Positions 18,237 to 27,657 of a DNA stretch of 64,000 nt are shown one piece after another. Where the stretch lies: contig CASDXG010000096.1 in the NCBI GenBank assembly GCA_949285025.1, positions 124,001-188,000 of the forward strand, read 5' to 3'. The position numbers were made by a program, and so were the translations under genes. Origin of the DNA: an uncultured Bacteroides sp. (GTDB lineage Bacteria; Bacteroidota; Bacteroidia; Bacteroidales; Bacteroidaceae). How positions within the stretch are numbered: the first letter of the stretch is position 1; every line of letters starts with the position of its first letter. The notes beneath the pieces are model-generated. The model did not search any database, had not been told where the DNA came from, and saw only the letters and a program-made list of their open reading frames with translations.

Positions 18237-19550
18237 TTAAAGGTCCTTAAGAAGAACTTTATTGTTTTGATAGATGTACTTTTCGCGTGCCGTTATTACA
18301 TTTTCCCATGCCTTTTTGAATAGAGTTCCGTCTATTTTGAACTCTTCAGCCCCTTTTTTCTCTAACTTCTCAAGGAGCATTCCTACAGTCAATTGGTTAA
18401 TGTCGATGCCCGGAAGAAAGCAGGGATCTTTTTCTTTATCGTCATATGATATCTCATAAACCAAGTTCGTGTCTTGAAGTTCGTATAGTATATTTTGGGT
18501 CAGGCGGATGGGAATTCTGTATGTTCTGCTGATTTCAGTTGCTGTATAAGGGGGATTCCCTTGTGCGAATTGCTTGCAAATGGCCGATAATATAATTGTG
18601 CAGAAGAAATCATGGTATCTCCGACTGATATTGTTCGTTTCTTTTTCGAAACTGAAGGACTCAAGATTCTGGCTGATATAGCACATTTCTGCTCCGAACA
18701 GGCAGATTGTCCATGAAATTTGTGCCCACAGCAAAAACATGGGTATGGCAGCAAAGCTTCCATATATGGCATTGTAGCTTGATATCCATATCTGTCCGTT
18801 GATGTAGATGTATTGGAAAAATTGGAAAGCACTTCCGGAAAGGATACCGGGTATTAGTGCATATCTTAATTTCACTTTGGTGTTGGGGATAAAAATGAAG
18901 AGGCAAACAAACATGGCCCATGTTAAGGCATAAGGAACTAATTGAATGAAAAATTTTATAATTGGAGCGAGAATAAGAAATTTTTCCAATTCTTTTATAT
19001 AAGTCATCATGAAAATACTGAGTCCGCTACTGATGACAATTAGCAAAGGGAGCAACAGTATCATGGAAAAATAATCGGTGATTTTTCGGAATACACTTCT
19101 TGAGCGTTTAACTTGCCAAATTGCGTTGAAGCTTCGTTCGATGTTGTCTGTTAATATTAAAACGGTCCAAAGCAACATGATTAGTCCGATTCCGACAAAA
19201 ATTCCGCTGCGTGCGTGTTGTAGGTAGGAATTTATCCATGTGATAATTAGTTCAGCTTGCTTATCGTTCATGCCGTTTCTGAGTTGGTTTTCAATGAACA
19301 TGTCAAGACCGAATCCCCGTGCTATTGCAAATAAAATGGCAAGAATGGGAATGATAGATAGTAGAGAACTGTAGGTTAACGCTGCGGAACGGATGGAAAT
19401 ACGGTCGTTTATAAATTGATATACTGATAAATAAATAATCTTAATATAGCGGTATATCTGTTGTTTGACAGGAGTTAATTCATTATCTGTGATTTTCCAT
19501 ATTTCATCTGTCAGGAAATGTTTCCATCTTTTTAGTGTAATCTTGCTCAT
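18237..19550 (-). CDS. YihY/BrkB family inner-membrane protein
   Basis: 437 residues with about six membrane segments and the family features AALTYSSLLSIIPILAILFA and GSFAAIPMFLLWAQISWTICLFGAE. The last 140 residues form a soluble tail with a winged-helix-like stretch (YTATEISRTYRIPIRLTQNI). The family was once called RNase BN, but it is a membrane protein of unclear function and not a nuclease. I use ATG 19550; the TTG six codons upstream is less likely. The gene is adjacent to rnpB on the same strand. Confidence 0.88.
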   Translation of the reverse strand: MSKITLKRWKHFLTDEIWKITDNELTPVKQQIYRYIKIIYLSVYQFINDRISIRSAALTYSSLLSIIPILAILFAIARGFGLDMFIENQLRNGMNDKQAELIITWINSYLQHARSGIFVGIGLIMLLWTVLILTDNIERSFNAIWQVKRSRSVFRKITDYFSMILLLPLLIVISSGLSIFMMTYIKELEKFLILAPIIKFFIQLVPYALTWAMFVCLFIFIPNTKVKLRYALIPGILSGSAFQFFQYIYINGQIWISSYNAIYGSFAAIPMFLLWAQISWTICLFGAEMCYISQNLESFSFEKETNNISRRYHDFFCTIILSAICKQFAQGNPPYTATEISRTYRIPIRLTQNILYELQDTNLVYEISYDDKEKDPCFLPGIDINQLTVGMLLEKLEKKGAEEFKIDGTLFKKAWENVITAREKYIYQNNKVLLKDL

Positions 19551-19577
19551 GGTCGCTAAAGTTTTCAAAGAAAAGAA

Positions 19578-19950
19578 ATAAAAGCAGTTGATCTATAAGC
19601 CGGGTTCTGTTCCTTTTCTATTTTAAGGTGTCTGTCATTTATCTACGCTTATTGTCACCAATAAGCTTTAGCGGTCCACCCTCCGACATGGAGCGAGCAA
19701 CTCTCATTGGCGTCGGTTTACATGACCTTACAACTCCTAAGGTGCACAGCCCGCATATCACTACACGGCTGGTAGGCTCTTACTCTACCTTCTCACCCTT
19801 ACCTTGTTGAGAAATACAACGAGGCGGTTATTTTCTTCTGCATGGCTCTACTCTTGCGAATAGCTTTCTGTTAGGAAGTAGGATGCTCTTTGTTGCCCGG
19901 ACTTTCCTCTTGTATTAAGATACAAGCGACAGACCGATCAACTGCTTCTG
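19578..19950 (-). ncRNA. rnpB: RNase P RNA (bacterial type A)
   Basis: The catalytic RNA that trims tRNA 5' ends. On the minus strand it contains GAGGAAAGTCCGGGC near the 5' end and the matching 3' conserved block AACCCGGCTTATAG. The two ends pair through GAAGCAGTTGATC/GATCAACTGCTT (helix P1). Internal conserved elements such as GGGTGAGAAGGTAGAGTAAG are visible. A T-rich stretch follows the 3' end. Exact ends are estimated from P1. Confidence 0.93.
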
Positions 19951-19954
19951 TCTG

Positions 19955-19962
19955 CAAAGGTA
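19955..19962 (-). promoter_or_regulatory. rnpB promoter -7 element
   Basis: TACCTTTG on the minus strand, directly upstream of P1, at the distance expected for the transcription start. Confidence 0.6.
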
Positions 19963-20200
19963 CGGAAATAAACGGAATCTATATCAATATTGTCCGGGAG
20001 AAAAGAAAATTTGTGGAGTGGATAGATAATGAATGTAAATTTGTCAGATACCCTCGTTAAGGGCGGTTAATGCATACTTCTGCAGTGTTAAAAGAGAGAA
20101 AAAAGATATGACAGTAAGTACAATCGTATGTTTTTTGTTCTACTTTAGCAAATGAAATGTTAAACAAAAGAGAAAATTAACAATTAAATACTGTAAGTGT

Positions 20201-21700
20201 ATGAAAAAAGTAATTAAGTATGTAATAGGAACCACGGCGGTTGTTGCTATTAGTGCAGGTGTAGCAGGCGTTACCGCGTATACTCTGACTCAAAAAACAG
20301 GAACCGATAACGAACTCTCTTTTTATAAAGAATTTCAAACGAACGCTGATTCAAGGATGGTTGCTTTGGGGATGCACGAAACTCAACTGGTAGACCTTAC
20401 TCAGGCAGCAGAGAGTTCTTTGAATTCTGTTGTGCATATTATGTCAATTCAGCGCAGCAAAGTTAGAACAATCCAGACACGACCGGATTTTTTTGATTTC
20501 TTCTTTAACGGGGATACCGGGCAGAGACAGATTCAAACACCGGAGCAACGAGGATTCGGTTCCGGCGTAATTATTTCCAAAGATGGCTATATTGTGACGA
20601 ATAATCATGTAATTGATGGAGCAGATGAAATCTCTGTTAAGTTGCATGACGGCCGTGAAATGAAAGGACGCGTTATCGGAACAGATGCTACGACCGACCT
20701 TGCTTTGGTGAAAATAGAAGGAGATGATTTCCCGGCTATTAAGGTGGGTGATTCCGATCGCTTGAAAGTTGGGGAATGGGTTTTGGCTGTTGGTAATCCG
20801 TTTAACTTAGGTTCTACGGTAACAGCCGGAATTGTTAGTGCGAAAGCTCGTGGGCTTGGAGCTAACGGAGTGGAATCTTTTATACAGACTGATGCGGCAA
20901 TTAATCAAGGGAACAGTGGCGGAGCGTTAGTGAACGCTGCAGGAGAGTTGGTCGGGATTAATGCAATGCTTTATTCTCCTACAGGAGCTTATTCCGGTTA
21001 TGGCTTTGCTATTCCTACAAGCATAATGACGAAGGTCGTGACAGACATTAAACAGTATGGGGCGGTTCAGCGTGCTGTACTTGGTATAGAAGGACGTGAT
21101 ATGGGAAATGAGGCCTATCCGGATGAAATAAGAAAAGAACAAAAAGAACTTGGAACCAATGAAGGTGTGCAAGTCGTGAACGTGTTGGATGATGGCTCTG
21201 CTGCCGGAAAATTGGAACCTAACGATGTCATCAAAGAAATTGACGGGGATAAAGTGAAGACAATGGCCGAGTTGCAAGGTATATTGGCAAGGCACCGTCC
21301 GGGCGATGAAATAAAATTGAAGATATGGCGCGATAAAGATGAAAAAGAAATCAGAATCATATTGAAAAATGTACAGGGAACTACCAAGATTGTGAAGAAT
21401 GCTGATATGGAAATCTTGGGTGCTGCTTTCCGTGAAGTACCCGATGATCTTAAGAAACAATTGAATTTGGGTTATGGAGTACAGGTGACAGGTGTTAAAG
21501 ACGGACGTATGGCTGAGGCTGGTATACGCAAAGGTTTCATTATATTGAAGACCAACAATAAACAGATGAAAACGGTTCAAGATTTGGAAGACGCGATGAA
21601 GGCTGCTTCACAGTCGCCGGAACAGGTCTTGTTTATGACGGGTATTTATCCATCCGGGAAACGTGCAAATTATGCGGTAGACCTGTCGCAAGGCGAATGA
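20201..21700 (+). CDS. htrA: Periplasmic serine protease, DegP/HtrA family
   Basis: Envelope quality-control protease and chaperone of 499 residues. An N-terminal signal anchor (VIGTTAVVAISAGVAGVTAY) is followed by a trypsin-like domain with the triad His136 (TNNHVID), Asp166 (TTDLALV) and Ser239 (QGNSGGALV). Two PDZ domains follow (about 290-390 and 405-490). All catalytic residues are present. It is transcribed alone; I see no clear Bacteroides promoter in the 250 bases upstream, so it may use an alternative sigma factor. Confidence 0.95.
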   Translation: MKKVIKYVIGTTAVVAISAGVAGVTAYTLTQKTGTDNELSFYKEFQTNADSRMVALGMHETQLVDLTQAAESSLNSVVHIMSIQRSKVRTIQTRPDFFDFFFNGDTGQRQIQTPEQRGFGSGVIISKDGYIVTNNHVIDGADEISVKLHDGREMKGRVIGTDATTDLALVKIEGDDFPAIKVGDSDRLKVGEWVLAVGNPFNLGSTVTAGIVSAKARGLGANGVESFIQTDAAINQGNSGGALVNAAGELVGINAMLYSPTGAYSGYGFAIPTSIMTKVVTDIKQYGAVQRAVLGIEGRDMGNEAYPDEIRKEQKELGTNEGVQVVNVLDDGSAAGKLEPNDVIKEIDGDKVKTMAELQGILARHRPGDEIKLKIWRDKDEKEIRIILKNVQGTTKIVKNADMEILGAAFREVPDDLKKQLNLGYGVQVTGVKDGRMAEAGIRKGFIILKTNNKQMKTVQDLEDAMKAASQSPEQVLFMTGIYPSGKRANYAVDLSQGE

Positions 21701-21753
21701 TTATATACGATATCAGTTTTAACGAGCGGATAGACTGGCGATTTTAAGGCGGG

Positions 21754-21786
21754 ACGGCTACTTTGTCATTATGGCAGAGTAGCCGT
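21754..21786. terminator. Hairpin between htrA and the DUF4186 gene
   Basis: ACGGCTACT and AGTAGCCGT form a 9-bp perfect stem with a 15-base loop, overlapping the 3' end of the DUF4186 gene. Likely a shared terminator of the convergent pair. Confidence 0.6.
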
Positions 21787-22233
21787 TTCCTGTATATCAA
21801 TATCTGTTTTCAATTCTCGTTTTATCCATTCCATCAGCACGGCAATTATGTATTGTTGCTCCTTGATTGTAAGTTCCCGGCCGGGAGGTATGTGGTGCCA
21901 CTTCATTAAACATTTACGACAACAGCAGCCGGTAGCGTGTTGAGCCACAAACACAGGATGCCCATGCATGGGAGTTTGTTTGCCGTCATTCGGGATGACG
22001 GCCGGTGAAAGCCGTCGGGCAACGAAATCTTTGGCATGATGCCGTATCGTGGGAATGCTTTTAATGCGTATGTATTCTTTGTTTTTCCCGCTCAGATGGA
22101 AACGCATTCGGAATTCCGATTGCGATAAGCGTGTGAACAGTTCTGAAAAATCGTATGCATCATCTTGAGGAATACTATAGAGATTTTGAAATCCGAATAA
22201 GTCTGTTGGCTCTGTATAATCGCTTTTTTTCAT
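21769..22233 (-). CDS. DUF4186 domain-containing protein
   Basis: 154 residues. The body matches the DUF4186 family as I know it: LFTRLSQSEFRMRFHLS, a HHAKDFVARRLSP stretch, NDGKQTPMHGHPVFVAQHATG, then CCCRKCLMKWH and a C-terminal helix. The conserved His and Cys residues (HGHP, QHAT, CCxxC) suggest metal binding; no activity is established. It starts 12 bases after the DMT transporter gene and is probably in its operon. Confidence 0.8.
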   Translation of the reverse strand: MKKSDYTEPTDLFGFQNLYSIPQDDAYDFSELFTRLSQSEFRMRFHLSGKNKEYIRIKSIPTIRHHAKDFVARRLSPAVIPNDGKQTPMHGHPVFVAQHATGCCCRKCLMKWHHIPPGRELTIKEQQYIIAVLMEWIKRELKTDIDIQETATLP

Positions 22234-22245
22234 TGTTTTTTTAGT

Positions 22246-23142
22246 CTATTGGCTTCCTAAATATAGGAAAATCATTCCGATGAGTACAAGGACGAGATCG
22301 ATAGCTTTGCTTTTGAGGTTCTTCTCATGGAAAAGCATTGCTCCGAACAAGAATGATACGATGACACTTCCTCTGCGTATCATGGAAATGATGGAGATCA
22401 TGGCACCGTCTAAACTTAAAGCATAGAAATAAACAAAATCGGCTGCCGATAAAAATAATGAAATTCCGATGATACACCAGTCCCATCGGAAGGGAGTACT
22501 TTTACGTTTTGGCCACCACAATATCAGGATGATGCCTCCCATCATGAATAATTGGTAAATGTTGTACCAAGCCTGTACAATCATATTGTTGAATTGCCCC
22601 ATCAGGTATTTGTCGTATAAGCCGCTGGCTGCTCCTAAAGCTGCAGCTGCTACCGTAAAGGCAATCCATTTGTTATGGCTGAAATCAATGCCTTCTTTTT
22701 TACCGGAACGGCTTAGCATGAAAAACGAGATTACAGCCATCAGGACACCTAACCATTGATATAAGTTTAACCGTTCCCCGAATATAAGCAAAGCTCCCAC
22801 TAAAGTCATTACAGGACGGGTCGCATTGATGGGGCCCACAATGGTCAATGGAAGATTTTTCATGCCGAAATACCCTAAAGCCCATGAGGAAAGTACAATG
22901 CATGATTTTAAGATGATGTATTTATGTACCTCCCATCCTCCTTTGGGAACGAAAAAAATGGTGGATTCCAATAGCGATGGTTTGAGATAAGATACTACAA
23001 TAAAAGGCAAGAAAATCAGGCTTGAGAACAATGTGTTCAGTCCTAATACAGGGAGAACGGCGTTTCCGGCCAGCGATTTTTTCTTGAATACATCATAAAA
23101 GCCCAGCAAGGCTGCCGAGCAAAAAGCTAATATCAACCACAT
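22246..23142 (-). CDS. EamA/DMT-family transporter
   Basis: 298 residues forming about ten membrane helices in two EamA repeats (first half GVLMAVISFFMLSRSG, second half IDLVLVLIGMIFLYLG), as in drug/metabolite exporters. The substrate cannot be inferred. It is divergent from the Nramp gene and leads an operon with the DUF4186 gene. Confidence 0.88.
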   Translation of the reverse strand: MWLILAFCSAALLGFYDVFKKKSLAGNAVLPVLGLNTLFSSLIFLPFIVVSYLKPSLLESTIFFVPKGGWEVHKYIILKSCIVLSSWALGYFGMKNLPLTIVGPINATRPVMTLVGALLIFGERLNLYQWLGVLMAVISFFMLSRSGKKEGIDFSHNKWIAFTVAAAALGAASGLYDKYLMGQFNNMIVQAWYNIYQLFMMGGIILILWWPKRKSTPFRWDWCIIGISLFLSAADFVYFYALSLDGAMISIISMIRRGSVIVSFLFGAMLFHEKNLKSKAIDLVLVLIGMIFLYLGSQ

Positions 23143-23174
23143 AATAACGGGATATTTATTTGAAAAGAACGCGG

Positions 23175-23182
23175 CAAAATTA
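23175..23182 (-). promoter_or_regulatory. -7 element of the DMT/DUF4186 operon
   Basis: TAATTTTG on the minus strand, 33 bases before the ATG at 23142. Confidence 0.5.
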
Positions 23183-23224
23183 CGAAAACTTGCCGGAAGA
23201 TTTGTAAAAGAAAAGAGGTATTCT

Positions 23225-23232
23225 TAATTTTG
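23225..23232 (+). promoter_or_regulatory. -7 element of the Nramp gene
   Basis: TAATTTTG on the plus strand, 22 bases before the ATG at 23254; 42 bases separate it from the divergent element. Confidence 0.5.
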
Positions 23233-23253
23233 AATCGTTATAAATAAAATGCC

Positions 23254-24507
23254 ATGCGGAATCTGATTAAAGAATTACGGAGGAAAGACCATAAAAGATA
23301 TTTGGGTGGATTGGATTTCTTTAAATATATCGGGCCGGGTTTGCTGGTGACGGTCGGATTTATTGATCCGGGAAATTGGGCTTCAAATTTTGCAGCAGGT
23401 TCTGAATTCGGTTATACATTATTGTGGGTTGTTACGCTTTCTACTGTTATGTTGATTATACTTCAGCACAACGTTGCGCATTTGGGTATTGCAACCGGTC
23501 TTTGTCTGAGTGAAGCTGCAACCCGTTATGTGCCTAAGTGGATTGCGCGGCCTGTTTTAGGAACTGCTGTTCTGGCTTCCGTTTCTACTTCTCTTGCCGA
23601 AATATTGGGAGGCGCCATTGCTTTGGAAATGTTGTTTGGAATACCGGTAACGTGGGGAGCTGTATTGGTGGTTATGCTGGTAGTGATACTGCTTTTTACC
23701 AATTCATATAAACGGGTAGAGCGTGGAATTATCACTTTTGTTTCTTTTATCGGGTTGTCTTTTCTTTACGAATTGTTTCTTGTAGACGTTGATTGGCCTT
23801 TGGCGGCGAGGTCGTGGGTAGTGCCCGATCTGCCGGAAGGTAGCATGTTGGTAGTAATGAGTGTGTTGGGCGCAGTCGTGATGCCGCATAATCTTTTTCT
23901 TCATTCTGAAGTTGTTCAGAGTCGGGAATATAATAAAGGGAGCGAAACATCTATACGGAAGCTGTTGAAATATGAGTTTTTTGACACGCTTTTCTCGATG
24001 GGGGTAGGATGGGCTATCAATAGTGCTATGATATTGCTGGCGGCATCCACTTTTTTTACACATGGTTTACCCGTAGAAGAATTGCAGCAGGCAGAGTCTT
24101 TGCTGGGACCTTTGTTGGGTAATCAGGCCGGAACAATTTTTGCCATAGCTTTATTTATGGCCGGTATTGCTTCCACTGTTACCAGCGGAATGGCAGCCGG
24201 TTCTATTTTTGCAGGAATATTTGGTGAGTCATATCATGTAAAGGATATCCATTCGCGCGTGGGTATATTATTGTCCTTAGGAGCAGCTTTGCTTTTGATT
24301 TTCTTCATAGAGAACCCTTTTCAGGGATTGATTCTTTCTCAAATGCTTCTTAGCATGCAATTGCCTTTCACCGTTTTTTTGCAGGTTGGTTTGACCTCGT
24401 CACGGAGAGTGATGGGGATTTATGTAAATTCTCGTTGGGGCTCGGTTGTCCTTTATGCGATTGCTATTACGGTTTCCGTGCTTAATGTCCTGTTGCTTTT
24501 TAGCTGA
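23254..24507 (+). CDS. Nramp family divalent metal transporter
   Basis: Proton-coupled manganese/iron importer of 417 residues with about eleven membrane helices. The two unwound helix motifs that bind metal are intact: DPGNW in helix 1 and MPHNLFLHS in helix 6. The N-terminus GPGLLVTVGFIDPGNWASN is typical. No iron- or manganese-box operator is seen upstream. Its 3' end overlaps the convergent MATE gene by 8 bases. Confidence 0.92.
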   Translation: MRNLIKELRRKDHKRYLGGLDFFKYIGPGLLVTVGFIDPGNWASNFAAGSEFGYTLLWVVTLSTVMLIILQHNVAHLGIATGLCLSEAATRYVPKWIARPVLGTAVLASVSTSLAEILGGAIALEMLFGIPVTWGAVLVVMLVVILLFTNSYKRVERGIITFVSFIGLSFLYELFLVDVDWPLAARSWVVPDLPEGSMLVVMSVLGAVVMPHNLFLHSEVVQSREYNKGSETSIRKLLKYEFFDTLFSMGVGWAINSAMILLAASTFFTHGLPVEELQQAESLLGPLLGNQAGTIFAIALFMAGIASTVTSGMAAGSIFAGIFGESYHVKDIHSRVGILLSLGAALLLIFFIENPFQGLILSQMLLSMQLPFTVFLQVGLTSSRRVMGIYVNSRWGSVVLYAIAITVSVLNVLLLFS

Positions 24508-25864
24508 TACGTTGTTGTAAGGAATGAATCTTCATTCGCTTTATGTGTCTTAACAGCATGATAACAGCAAGGATTAGGGCTAAGGCATCGGAAAAGGGCA
24601 TGCTTATCCATACACCTTTCACGCCATACAGCGGGGGGAATAATGCCAGACCGGGCAAAAGGAACAGTAATTGTCGTGTAAGCGAGAGGAAAATCGACAT
24701 AAATGCTTTCCCGATTGATTGAAAAAATTGGGTTATGACGATTTGTGGCCCTACAAGTGGGAACATCATGACGCCGATTTGTAAAGCCAAAGTCGATTGT
24801 TCTGTAAGCTCATGATTCGTTGTAAACATTCCGACAAACAGTTCAGGGAATAATTCGAAACAGAGACATCCGATACTAGTTATTAAAAAACCGGATGTAA
24901 TGCCTAATCGTAGTGTGTGTTTTACCCTGTCGTATTGTCGGGCTCCGTAATTATATCCGATGACAGGCTGCATTCCTTGAGTGATACCCATGACAATCAT
25001 GACAAACAGCATCTGCAGACGGTTTAAAATACCGAATGCTCCGATGGACAAGTCGCCGCCATAATTTTGCAGGCGGTTGTTGATGAAGATGACAATACAA
25101 CAGGCACATACATTCATGACAAAAGGAGACATCCCGATACTGAAAATGTTGTTTACAATTTTTTTCTGTAATCGGAAACTGCGATGTTTGAAACGTATGT
25201 AGCTTTGGGGGCTGTTGAAATGGTGGAGTACCCAAATCATTCCGATGAATTGAGACGCGATAGTGGAAAGAGCCGCACCGCGAATACCCCATTCGAATAC
25301 GAAGATACAAATGGGAGCAAATACGACATTGCAGCCGACTGTCAGTATGGATGACAGCATGGCTTTGCGTGGGTATCCGGTAGCCCGCATAATGTTGTTC
25401 AGTCCGATCATGACATAGGAAATCGGACTGCCCAATAAAATGACCTGCATAAAATCGCGTGCATAGGGTAATGTATCGGGACTGGCTCCGAAGAAATATA
25501 AAATGTCATCCAGAAAAATAAAAGCGATTCCTCCATATATTACGGCGTTTACGATACATAGTATAGTGACGTTCCCTAAAATGTCCTCAGCTCCTTTTTC
25601 ATCTTTTTGGCCCAACCGGATGGAAGAAATCGTTGCTCCTCCTACACCTACGAGCGTGCAGAATGCAATGAGCAGATTCATCAAGGGGAAGGTGATGGCA
25701 AGTCCTGAAATAGCCAATGCTCCAACGCCGTGACCGATGAAAATACTGTCTATAATGTTGTAAAGAGAAGTCAGTGTCATACCGATAATTGCCGGTATAG
25801 AGTATTGAAGCAGTAGCTTGCCGATGGGGGCATTCCCTAAAATATGCGGGTCATTTTCTTTCAT
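24500..25864 (-). CDS. MATE family efflux transporter
   Basis: 454 residues with twelve membrane helices in two MatE halves. It starts NAPIGKLLLQYSIPAIIGMT and contains DSIFIGHGVG, typical of the family. Probably a cation-driven drug or metabolite exporter. Single-gene unit with its own -7 element. Confidence 0.92.
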   Translation of the reverse strand: MKENDPHILGNAPIGKLLLQYSIPAIIGMTLTSLYNIIDSIFIGHGVGALAISGLAITFPLMNLLIAFCTLVGVGGATISSIRLGQKDEKGAEDILGNVTILCIVNAVIYGGIAFIFLDDILYFFGASPDTLPYARDFMQVILLGSPISYVMIGLNNIMRATGYPRKAMLSSILTVGCNVVFAPICIFVFEWGIRGAALSTIASQFIGMIWVLHHFNSPQSYIRFKHRSFRLQKKIVNNIFSIGMSPFVMNVCACCIVIFINNRLQNYGGDLSIGAFGILNRLQMLFVMIVMGITQGMQPVIGYNYGARQYDRVKHTLRLGITSGFLITSIGCLCFELFPELFVGMFTTNHELTEQSTLALQIGVMMFPLVGPQIVITQFFQSIGKAFMSIFLSLTRQLLFLLPGLALFPPLYGVKGVWISMPFSDALALILAVIMLLRHIKRMKIHSLQQRIS

Positions 25865-25892
25865 AGAACTTCGTTGTTTACTTTTTCGGCCG

Positions 25893-25900
25893 CAAAGTTA
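25893..25900 (-). promoter_or_regulatory. -7 element of the MATE gene at 24.5-25.9 kb
   Basis: TAACTTTG on the minus strand, 29 bases before the ATG. Confidence 0.5.
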
Positions 25901-25955
25901 GGAAGATGATTTAATATTTCGGAAATTTGTGCCGTTAAATCAAACTAAATGAAAA

Positions 25956-26603
25956 ATGGAAACTTCAGGAATGAATATAGCGGCACTTTTCGATTTCGAT
26001 GGTGTGGTGATGGATACAGAAACGCAGTATACCATGTTCTGGGATGAGATAGGCGCACGGTATTTACCTCAGATTCCAAACTTCGGTCTTCGTATAAAAG
26101 GACAAACGTTGATACAGATTTTCCGGCATTATTTTGAAGGAATGGAAAATGAACAGCGGGTTATAGAGGAACAATTGAAATATCTGGAGCAGAATATGGC
26201 GTATGAGTATATTCCCGGAGTTGTTGATTTTATGCACGATTTGCGGCGAAACAATGTAAAGATTGCAATTGTCACCAGCTCGAACGAGCAGAAAATGGTG
26301 AATGTATATAACGCTCATCCTGAATTGAAGGGATTGGTCGACCGAATTCTTACATCGGAAATGTTCCCCCGTTCTAAACCGGCGCCCGATTGTTTTTTGT
26401 TGGGAATGAAGATCTTTGGTGTAGAACCGAATCATACGTATGTATTTGAAGATTCGTTTCATGGATTGGAGGCAGGAAATGTTTCGGGGGCAAAAGTCAT
26501 CGGATTGGCAACAACGAATTCGCGCGAGGCGATACACGACAAGGCATTACTTGTTATTGACGATTTTACACAGATGAGTTTTGAGCGGATGCTGCAGGTA
26601 TAG
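25956..26603 (+). CDS. HAD family phosphatase, beta-phosphoglucomutase-like
   Basis: 215-residue haloacid-dehalogenase hydrolase with helical cap. Motif I is DFDGVVMDTE, motif II TSSNE, motif III Lys in RSKPAPD and motif IV FEDSFHGLEAG. Such proteins dephosphorylate small phospho-sugars or isomerise beta-glucose-1-phosphate; the sequence does not settle which. A second in-frame ATG is five codons in. Confidence 0.88.
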   Translation: METSGMNIAALFDFDGVVMDTETQYTMFWDEIGARYLPQIPNFGLRIKGQTLIQIFRHYFEGMENEQRVIEEQLKYLEQNMAYEYIPGVVDFMHDLRRNNVKIAIVTSSNEQKMVNVYNAHPELKGLVDRILTSEMFPRSKPAPDCFLLGMKIFGVEPNHTYVFEDSFHGLEAGNVSGAKVIGLATTNSREAIHDKALLVIDDFTQMSFERMLQV

Positions 26604-26757
26604 CGTGAGAATCTTGATATCCTTCCCGGAAAAGGTTGCATATCTTTTAAAAAAAGAAAGCACATACGATAGAAATGTTCCGGGTGTTTTCCTGAAAGGA
26701 AACGGCTCTTTCGTATTTTCTTTCGGCAGGATTTCTCCTGCTTCCGCATAAAGTTTG

Positions 26758-26765
26758 TACATTTG
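26758..26765 (+). promoter_or_regulatory. panB operon -7 element
   Basis: TACATTTG fits TAnnTTTG, 50 bases before the panB ATG. Confidence 0.5.
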
Positions 26766-26815
26766 CATGATAAATTGTGTAATAAAGACTGATTCAAAAA
26801 TTAAAGATTAAGGAA

Positions 26816-27637
26816 ATGGCAGGATATATATCAGATAATACGCGAAAGGTGACAATACGTCATTTTGGCGAAATGAAAGCGAAAGGAGAAAAAATCTCCA
26901 TGTTGACATCATACGATTATACAATAGCCCGTATTGTAGACGGGGCGGGGGTAGACGCGATTCTCGTAGGAGATTCTGCATCGAATGTGATGATCGGTAA
27001 TGCAACGACTTTACCGATTACAGTAGACGAGATGATTGTTTATGGAAAATCGGTAGTTAATGCTGTTAAACATGCTCTTGTTGTGATAGACATGCCTTTC
27101 GGTTCATATCAGACGGATGCTTCTGACGGAGTGCGGAATGCGGTCCGGATAATGAAAGAGACGGGAGCTGATGCCTTGAAACTGGAGGGTGGCGAAGAAA
27201 TAATAGAGACGGTACGTCGTATTGTCGGGGCAGGTATTCCGGTAATGGGGCATTTAGGCTTAATGCCTCAATCTATTAATCAATATGGAACTTATGCGGT
27301 CCGTGCAAAAGAAAACGCGGAAGCCGAGAAACTTATACGCGATGCACATTTGCTGGAGGAGGCGGGTTGTTTTAGCTTGACTCTGGAAAAGATACCGGCG
27401 GAACTGGCAGCGCGGGTGGCAAACGAACTTACAATCCCGGTAATAGGAATCGGCGCCGGTGGCGGAGTAGACGGACAAGTGTTAGTGGTGGCCGATATGT
27501 TGGGGATGACGCAAGGATTTGCTCCAAAGTTCTTACGGCGTTATGCGGATTTATATTCGGTCATGACTGAAGCAGTGGCGCGTTATGTTGATGATGTAAA
27601 ACGCGCCGACTTCCCTAATGAAACGGAACAATATTAA
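26816..27637 (+). CDS. panB: 3-methyl-2-oxobutanoate hydroxymethyltransferase
   Basis: First committed step of pantothenate synthesis: adds a hydroxymethyl group from methylene-THF to alpha-ketoisovalerate. 273 residues. Conserved blocks are [38 protein letters not shown] and [14 protein letters not shown]. It leads a run with an MFS gene (20-base gap) and ettA (12-base gap). panC and panD are not in the window. Confidence 0.96.
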   Translation: MAGYISDNTRKVTIRHFGEMKAKGEKISMLTSYDYTIARIVDGAGVDAILVGDSASNVMIGNATTLPITVDEMIVYGKSVVNAVKHALVVIDMPFGSYQTDASDGVRNAVRIMKETGADALKLEGGEEIIETVRRIVGAGIPVMGHLGLMPQSINQYGTYAVRAKENAEAEKLIRDAHLLEEAGCFSLTLEKIPAELAARVANELTIPVIGIGAGGGVDGQVLVVADMLGMTQGFAPKFLRRYADLYSVMTEAVARYVDDVKRADFPNETEQY

Positions 27638-27657
27638 TTATTTTTGCAATTTTTGCT

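Noticed and set aside
19628..19810. 60-residue frame inside the RNase P RNA
   Set aside because: It lies within conserved structural RNA on the opposite strand.
20927..21580. 217-residue frame on the minus strand
   Set aside because: Antisense to the PDZ part of htrA, rich in Phe/His/Ile without any motif.
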